From Syntrophales bacterium (GTDB taxonomy: Bacteria > Desulfobacterota > Syntrophia > Syntrophales > UBA2210), in NCBI GenBank assembly GCA_023230565.1, contig JALNXD010000052.1, positions 1-19,122 of the forward strand: a DNA stretch of 19,122 nucleotides, written 5' to 3'. The position numbers and the translations under genes are program-made. Shown piece by piece: positions 15,582 to 19,122 of the stretch. Each line of letters begins with the position of its first letter. Positions within the stretch are counted from its first letter, which is position 1. The notes under the pieces are model-generated. The model was not told the origin of the DNA. It did not search any database and worked only from the letters and a program-made list of their open reading frames with translations.

Positions 15582-15957
15582 AACAAATTTCCACGAAGAA
15601 CTTATAGATATCACCACACTTGTCGATGATGTGGTGAGTAGATACGGCGGCGAGAGTGAAATCTGCTGTCTGTACGCGCTTGGTGCCACTGCAGCAATTA
15701 TGATCCAGGAAAACTGGGATCCAAATATACGTATCGATGTCATTGAATGTCTGAGAGAAATTATTCCGAAAGGAAAATGGCGCCACGATAGAATAGACGG
15801 AAACGGCGATTCACACATAAAAGCCGGTCTTGTCGGTCCTTCTGAAATCGTACCGGTAGAAAATGGAAAACTGCTTCTCAGTACATGGCAAAATATATTT
15901 TTCTGTGAATTTGATGGCCCCCGCAAGCGACGCGACGTAATCATCACTCTTCTGTAA
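15559..15957 (+). CDS. YjbQ/UPF0047-family protein lacking a conserved His
   Basis: A 132-residue protein, usual length for the YjbQ family, whose Escherichia coli member has weak thiamine-phosphate synthase activity. Conserved pieces are IDITTLVDDVV near 17, QENWDPNIR (about 51-59), RHD (about 76), GDSHIKAGLVGPSEIVPVENG (about 83-103) and TWQNIFFCEFDGPRKRR near 109-125. Where the family normally reads HTS or HTT, this protein reads GAT, so the first His is lost; the other two His are kept. Activity may be changed or gone. It overlaps the DUF362 gene by 23 bases, which indicates coupled translation. ATG 15559 is chosen; GTG 15550 is an in-frame alternative that adds three residues. Confidence 0.82.
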   Translation: MKKTISFRTNFHEELIDITTLVDDVVSRYGGESEICCLYALGATAAIMIQENWDPNIRIDVIECLREIIPKGKWRHDRIDGNGDSHIKAGLVGPSEIVPVENGKLLLSTWQNIFFCEFDGPRKRRDVIITLL

Positions 15958-15960
15958 GCA

Positions 15961-15998
15961 TTTTCAAAATTTCACCGAACATGAATCGGATTTGAAAA
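15961..15998. terminator. Inverted repeat between converging genes
   Basis: TTTTCAAA (15961-15968) and TTTGAAAA (15991-15998) pair, with an inner CCGA/TCGG, around the stop of the PHP-domain gene on minus and just after the YjbQ-type gene on plus. It may end transcription in both directions. The right arm lies inside the PHP coding sequence. Confidence 0.4.
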
Positions 15999-17018
15999 TA
16001 TCCAGGGCCTCAATTTGCCCCAGCGTTTCTGATATACTTCACATCTATATACGCCCGGCGAAGCTATGACCGATTCGCATTTGGTTCCCTCTTTTTTTTC
16101 GATCACCGATCCGTCTTTAAGAAGTCTCATCTGCCCTCTTTCAGGGAGCCGAACCGAAAGTTTCAATTTCCCCTCGAAGGGAATTTCATCCCCCATAGTG
16201 GCTACGTAATTTGCACCTGCTGCGGTAAAATTAAAACCTTCCGCCCGGCTAAAATATTCCATTGCGATATAGATATGTCCTTGTCGTATTGCTTTCAAAA
16301 CAATATCAACATCTCTTTTCTCTTTATTCATTAAACTATCGGTGAGCACATGCGTTCGTATGGTTTTGAAGGCTCTTTCAAAAGGAAACGCCCTGATATT
16401 GAATCCGAGCAGCCGATATAGTGTATCATGATTATCCAGTTCTCCTATTCCCACAACAAGCCGGTCCGATGACATGGCATCCCAGCGCTGCAATGTTTTT
16501 TGCCTTGGACCTGTGAGAACCAGAGCCGGGCAGAGATAGGCCAAAAGACTTCTCGGATAGCTTGATAATTTCGACTGCCAGTCCGTCATAAAATCCCATA
16601 TACCCATCCCCTGGAATCCCGATACAGACCAGTCTTTCCACGGATACTGTTTCACGTGAAACAGTCGAGTTCCTTCATGGTCCGGATGAGCAATAAATCC
16701 GAATCCTCCTTGTCTGTTCACTTTGTCGATATACTGCTGCGGCGGCAGATCCTCGGATTCTCCTGCTTCTATAGCCTCATTGCATCCGAACGCAATATAA
16801 TGATTGAATCTTGGTGATATCTCCTGCCCCACTATGAGCAATGCGTTCCCGTGCCAGCCTTCCTCCTTTTTAGCATCCATATTTGAATGGTCCGTCAGCA
16901 TAACAAAATCAAGCTTGCACTTTTCGGCTGCTTTCATTATCTCCCTGATACTGGTCCTTCCATCGAAAGAATATTTTGAATGAAGGTGTATTGCACCGCA
17001 TTGGTCAAATAGTTTCAT
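15972..17018 (-). CDS. PHP-domain metal-dependent phosphoesterase-like protein
   Basis: A protein of about 348 residues. PHP motifs in order: HLHSKYSFDG near 11-20, TDHS near 42-45, GQEIS near 64-68 and AHPDHEG near 115-121, all His/Asp/Glu metal-ligand positions of the fold. A C-terminal beta domain of about 70 residues follows. Members hydrolyse phosphate esters of nucleotides or sugars; the substrate cannot be told here. ATG 17018 is used; TTG 17024, two codons upstream, has better spacing (6 bases) to GGGAG and is a real alternative. The start overlaps the end of the DNA glycosylase gene, so translation is probably coupled. The gene also carries a perfect parS site at 16646-16665. Confidence 0.85.
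   Translation of the reverse strand: MKLFDQCGAIHLHSKYSFDGRTSIREIMKAAEKCKLDFVMLTDHSNMDAKKEEGWHGNALLIVGQEISPRFNHYIAFGCNEAIEAGESEDLPPQQYIDKVNRQGGFGFIAHPDHEGTRLFHVKQYPWKDWSVSGFQGMGIWDFMTDWQSKLSSYPRSLLAYLCPALVLTGPRQKTLQRWDAMSSDRLVVGIGELDNHDTLYRLLGFNIRAFPFERAFKTIRTHVLTDSLMNKEKRDVDIVLKAIRQGHIYIAMEYFSRAEGFNFTAAGANYVATMGDEIPFEGKLKLSVRLPERGQMRLLKDGSVIEKKEGTKCESVIASPGVYRCEVYQKRWGKLRPWIFSNPIHVR
16646..16665. promoter_or_regulatory. parS: parS centromere-like site (ParB-binding)
   Basis: TGTTTCACGTGAAACA at 16648-16663 equals the conserved parS consensus exactly, and the palindrome extends by AC/GT to 20 bases. ParB binds this sequence and spreads from it to drive chromosome partition; parS sites cluster near the replication origin in most bacteria. 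It lies inside the PHP coding sequence, read as RLFHVKQY, so both the protein and the site constrain these bases. No parA or parB is in the window. Confidence 0.88.
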
Positions 17019-17667
17019 AATCAATTATTTCTCCCAGGGGACACTCAGCACATTTAGGCTTTTTTACGCAAAAGCGTTTCGCAGTTTCTACAAAGAGCGC
17101 ATGATACTGTTTATAAAATGCGCTTTCCTGTGGCAGATTATCCATAAAAAGGTTCTGAATCTCCCGGTAACTCCATTCCACTCTGATTATTTCGTGATTC
17201 GCCAAAATTCTTCTCGTATACGCATCCACGACAAAAATCGGCTTATTGAGTCCATAAAGAAGAATGCTGTCAGCCGTTTCCTCTCCTATCCCTTTTACCG
17301 ACAGCAACTGTCTTCTCAATTCCCATAGTTCCTCCTCCACCATTGCTTCCATGCGACCGTTGTACCGTAAATGTAAAAATTCAAGAAAATTTTTCAATCT
17401 TTCAGCCTTGACATTATAATACCCCGCAGGCCTTATCAACTCAGAAATATCCGATCGATCCATTTGATAAAGCCTCTTTTCATCAAGAACATTCTCCTTC
17501 CTTATTCGTTCGATTGCCTTCTCAACATTTTTCCAGTTCGTGTTCTGGGTCAGTATGGCCCCCAACGCAACTTCAAAAGGAGTTTCCCCTGGCCACCATC
17601 TCAGGTCACCGAATTTTTCATTCATCGCACAGTATATTCCCGTCAAAATGCCCGTCATTCTCTCCAC
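17005..17667 (-). CDS. HhH-GPD DNA glycosylase, endonuclease III/MagIII-like
   Basis: A 220-residue base-excision repair enzyme. WWPGETPFEVALGAILTQNT near 24-43 is the mark of the MagIII-like branch. The helix-hairpin-helix SVKGIGEETADS is near 118-129, and the catalytic Asp is in VVDAYTRR near 140-147. The Lys that gives Nth its lyase activity (GVGRKT) is Glu here (GIGEET), so a monofunctional glycosylase is more likely than an AP lyase. The C-terminus has CVKKPKCAEC, but the fourth Cys of the Nth iron-sulfur motif is missing (Ile instead) and the first spacing is five residues, not six, so the cluster may be lost. Start GTG 17667 with GGGA 5 bases upstream; ATG 17658 is possible. 60 bases from the FAH-type gene. 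Confidence 0.88.
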   Translation of the reverse strand: MERMTGILTGIYCAMNEKFGDLRWWPGETPFEVALGAILTQNTNWKNVEKAIERIRKENVLDEKRLYQMDRSDISELIRPAGYYNVKAERLKNFLEFLHLRYNGRMEAMVEEELWELRRQLLSVKGIGEETADSILLYGLNKPIFVVDAYTRRILANHEIIRVEWSYREIQNLFMDNLPQESAFYKQYHALFVETAKRFCVKKPKCAECPLGEIIDYETI

Positions 17668-17727
17668 ATCATTCCCGCAGCCATCTTCTCTTCATAATTT
17701 CACTTATATTCATATTCTTTTTGCAAC

Positions 17728-18531
17728 CTATTCTGCAATTACGGTATTGCTGAGCACGCCGACCCTTTCTATGCTTACTTCCACTACGTCTTTTTCCTTT
17801 AGAAATACAGCCGGTATACGGCTGTACCCCACGCCCCCGGGTGTCCCCGTCAATATGACAGTTCCGGGAAGAAGCGTTAAAGATTGGCTCAAATTACTCA
17901 CTATCTCGAAAACATTGAAAATCATATCCGATGTGCTTGCATTCTGCATAATTATGCCGTTCACAGTCGTCTGGATCCTCAAAACCCCTGGATCGGAGAT
18001 TTCATCTTTTGTAACGATCCACGGTCCGATCGGGCAAAATGTATCAAAGCTCTTTCCCCTTATCCACTGCATTTTTTGCTTCTTCCACTGCCAATCTCTT
18101 GCGCTCACGTCATTGGCACAGCTGTAACCAAATATAAAATCTTCCGCCTCCTCCGGTTTTACATTCTTCGCTCTTTTCCCTATTATGACGGCAAGTTCTC
18201 CTTCATAATCGACTTCAGTTGCGCCTGCTTTCGGCAGTATAATCTCCATCCCCGGCCCTGTAAGACTGGTTGTTGCCTTCATAAATACTTCCGGAATATC
18301 AGGATATTCCTGCGCGTCTTCTTCTGCATGTTTTTTATAATTATATCCCAGCGCAAATATATTAGGCGCTGCGACAGGAACTACAAGCCTCTCTATTTCC
18401 ATGACAGTATCAGTGACAATGATGCTTTCAGCAATGCCCCCTTCAATCAGCCGCGCCTTTGTTGTGTCATCTTCTTCGAGCACTCCTGTATGAACTGTTC
18501 CTCTTGCGCTTTCAAATCTCACAATTTTCAT
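17728..18531 (-). CDS. Fumarylacetoacetate hydrolase (FAH) family protein
   Basis: A 267-residue soluble enzyme of the FAH fold. FALGYNYKKHAEE (59-71) and the metal-binding block VDYEGELAVIIG (107-118; Glu110, Glu112) are followed by ANDVSARDWQ (139-148; Asp141), RGKSFDTFCPIGP (158-170), and LTGTPGGVG (227-235). All ligand positions look intact. The family contains C-C hydrolases, decarboxylases and isomerases of 2-oxo acids, such as HpaG of homoprotocatechuate breakdown and acylpyruvases; the substrate is not fixed by sequence alone. It is first in a minus-strand group with the DNA glycosylase and PHP genes. AAAGGG is about 11 bases before ATG 18531. Nothing links it directly to the HpaB-type pair 11 kb away. 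Confidence 0.9.
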   Translation of the reverse strand: MKIVRFESARGTVHTGVLEEDDTTKARLIEGGIAESIIVTDTVMEIERLVVPVAAPNIFALGYNYKKHAEEDAQEYPDIPEVFMKATTSLTGPGMEIILPKAGATEVDYEGELAVIIGKRAKNVKPEEAEDFIFGYSCANDVSARDWQWKKQKMQWIRGKSFDTFCPIGPWIVTKDEISDPGVLRIQTTVNGIIMQNASTSDMIFNVFEIVSNLSQSLTLLPGTVILTGTPGGVGYSRIPAVFLKEKDVVEVSIERVGVLSNTVIAE

Positions 18532-18763
18532 TCCGCTTCATCCCTTTCTGCTATTGTGCATCGCCTTATTCGTCTTCATTTACACCGATGCCACATATAA
18601 TATTTAACTCTCTAAATTTCAACCGGCATCGCCGTTACTTCAATATCAACCCTCATTTTTCTTCCTCCACATTATCAGAATCTCGAACTTTTACTGATTC
18701 ATATTGATGATCATAAAAATCGGCCGTACCGTAAAACTAATCATCCTCCCAATACATTTTCGT

Positions 18764-18792
18764 TTGACACGCCGAGTTCCTGGCTTTAGAAT
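18764..18792 (+). promoter_or_regulatory. Strong sigma-70 promoter
   Basis: TTGACA (18764-18769) and TAGAAT (18787-18792) are separated by 17 bases, matching 11 of 12 consensus positions. Transcription should begin near 18799, just before the ribosome site GGGAG of the small gene at 18816. The rest of 18532-18763 shows nothing further. Confidence 0.75.
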
Positions 18793-18815
18793 ATCGAATC
18801 TGCAGGGAGAAAGCG

Positions 18816-19037
18816 ATGGCTGAAATTAAAAGCACTCTTGATATAATAATGGAAAAAACTCGGGGGATGACTCTCTCGGATCAAGAAAAAAAGGAAATAA
18901 GGCTCAAAGAACAGGAAGGAAAGATAAAAGGTCTGGTAGAACGCTTTTCCGTCGGTTTCATAAGCAAAAGCGATTTTTTACGTTCTTTACATGAAAATAA
19001 AACTGAAATACCCTCGACTATAAGTCGAGGGGTTTAA
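18816..19037 (+). CDS. Small helical protein, 3' end replaced by an insertion sequence
   Basis: A 73-residue ORF with a good promoter and GGGAG about 8 bases before ATG. MAEIKSTLDIIMEKTRGMTLSDQEKKEIRLKEQEGKIKGLVERF is amphipathic and highly charged, probably mostly helical, with no Cys, signal or membrane segment. It resembles conserved small cytoplasmic proteins of unknown function that I associate with Desulfobacterota, but I cannot name the family. The last eight or nine residues (from IPSTISRGV) are read from the hairpin end of an IS200/IS605-like element, so the native C-terminus has probably been cut off. The truncated product may still be made; whether it works is unknown. Confidence 0.65.
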   Translation: MAEIKSTLDIIMEKTRGMTLSDQEKKEIRLKEQEGKIKGLVERFSVGFISKSDFLRSLHENKTEIPSTISRGV

Positions 19038-19122
19038 GAGGGGTCGATTGCAAATCGACTGTCATCAACTATCGGCTCCCCTTCTTGCTCTTGAATATAT
19101 TGTTCTATCATTTCGTCAGTTA
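19004..19122 (-). mobile_element. IS200/IS605-type element, right end (partial)
   Basis: A perfect 9-bp hairpin, CCCTCGACT-ATA-AGTCGAGGG (19012-19032), lies directly past the stop of a transposase-like reading frame on the minus strand. Subterminal hairpins of this kind are where TnpA of this family binds single-stranded DNA, and these elements have no terminal inverted repeats. The outer limit is set only roughly at 19004; the rest lies beyond the window. Confidence 0.6.
19034..19122 (-). CDS. tnpA: IS200-type transposase TnpA, C-terminal fragment at window edge
   Basis: The minus strand is open from the window edge to TAA at 19036-19034 and reads TDEMIEQYIQEQ, then an acidic tail ending in DPS. 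The (T)DEMI-x-x-YI-x-x-Q helix is the usual C-terminal part of IS200/IS605 single-strand transposases (Y1 HUH type); the catalytic HUH and Tyr residues would lie outside the window. Only 28 residues are visible, so the call leans on the adjoining hairpin. Confidence 0.55.
   Translation of the reverse strand, partial: TDEMIEQYIQEQEGEPIVDDSRFAIDPS

Noticed and set aside
17540..18600. Two long plus-strand ORFs opposite the glycosylase and FAH-type genes
   Set aside because: Shadow frames; both minus-strand genes have intact family motifs.
19012..19032. Terminator of the small gene at 18816
   Set aside because: No T-run follows, and the transposase-like frame ends directly beside it, so an IS end is the simpler reading.

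Overview
The window reads as ordinary chromosome from a Gram-negative, probably anaerobic bacterium with moderate G+C. This is an inference from gene content. It has a ZraSR-type two-component system with sigma-54 promoters, a periplasmic HtrA protease, two HpaB/4-hydroxybutyryl-CoA-dehydratase-type enzymes in tandem, and a DUF362 ferredoxin-domain protein. That mix is typical of Desulfobacterota (former Deltaproteobacteria), but nothing here fixes a species. No rRNA, tRNA or CRISPR array was seen.

Positions 1-2900: a structured repeat (copy A, 71-197), a doubtful small ORF, a stand-alone glycogen-binding (CBM48-like) protein, a CspA-type cold-shock protein (all three genes on minus), then on plus a STAS/SpoIIAA-like protein and an alpha/beta lipase. 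Positions 2947-6254: two tandem HpaB/AbfD-superfamily paralogs on minus, behind a sigma-70-like promoter and separated by a strong hairpin. Positions 6480-8644: repeat copy B, a 17-codon leader ORF and an ABC-F ATPase, which together look like a regulated leader. Positions 8673-14420: a MarR regulator and the HtrA protease on minus, divergent from a ZraS-like kinase and ZraR-like sigma-54 activator on plus. The intergenic region has two identical 17-bp palindromes flanked by a -24/-12 promoter facing each way, so the two-component system probably controls both itself and htrA. Positions 14529-15957: DUF362 ferredoxin protein and a YjbQ-family protein, overlapping. Positions 15972-18531, minus: FAH-family protein, HhH-GPD DNA glycosylase and PHP-domain protein; the PHP gene contains a perfect parS (ParB-binding) site, which suggests an origin-proximal location. 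Positions 18764-19122: a small gene with a strong promoter is cut at its 3' end by the right end of an IS200/IS605-type element, whose transposase C-terminus runs off the window.

The strongest signals for a second look are the ZraSR-htrA divergent sigma-54 regulon, the parS site inside a coding sequence, the two-copy structured repeat (one copy in an ABC-F leader), and the tandem AbfD-like enzymes that keep three of the four expected Fe-S ligands.
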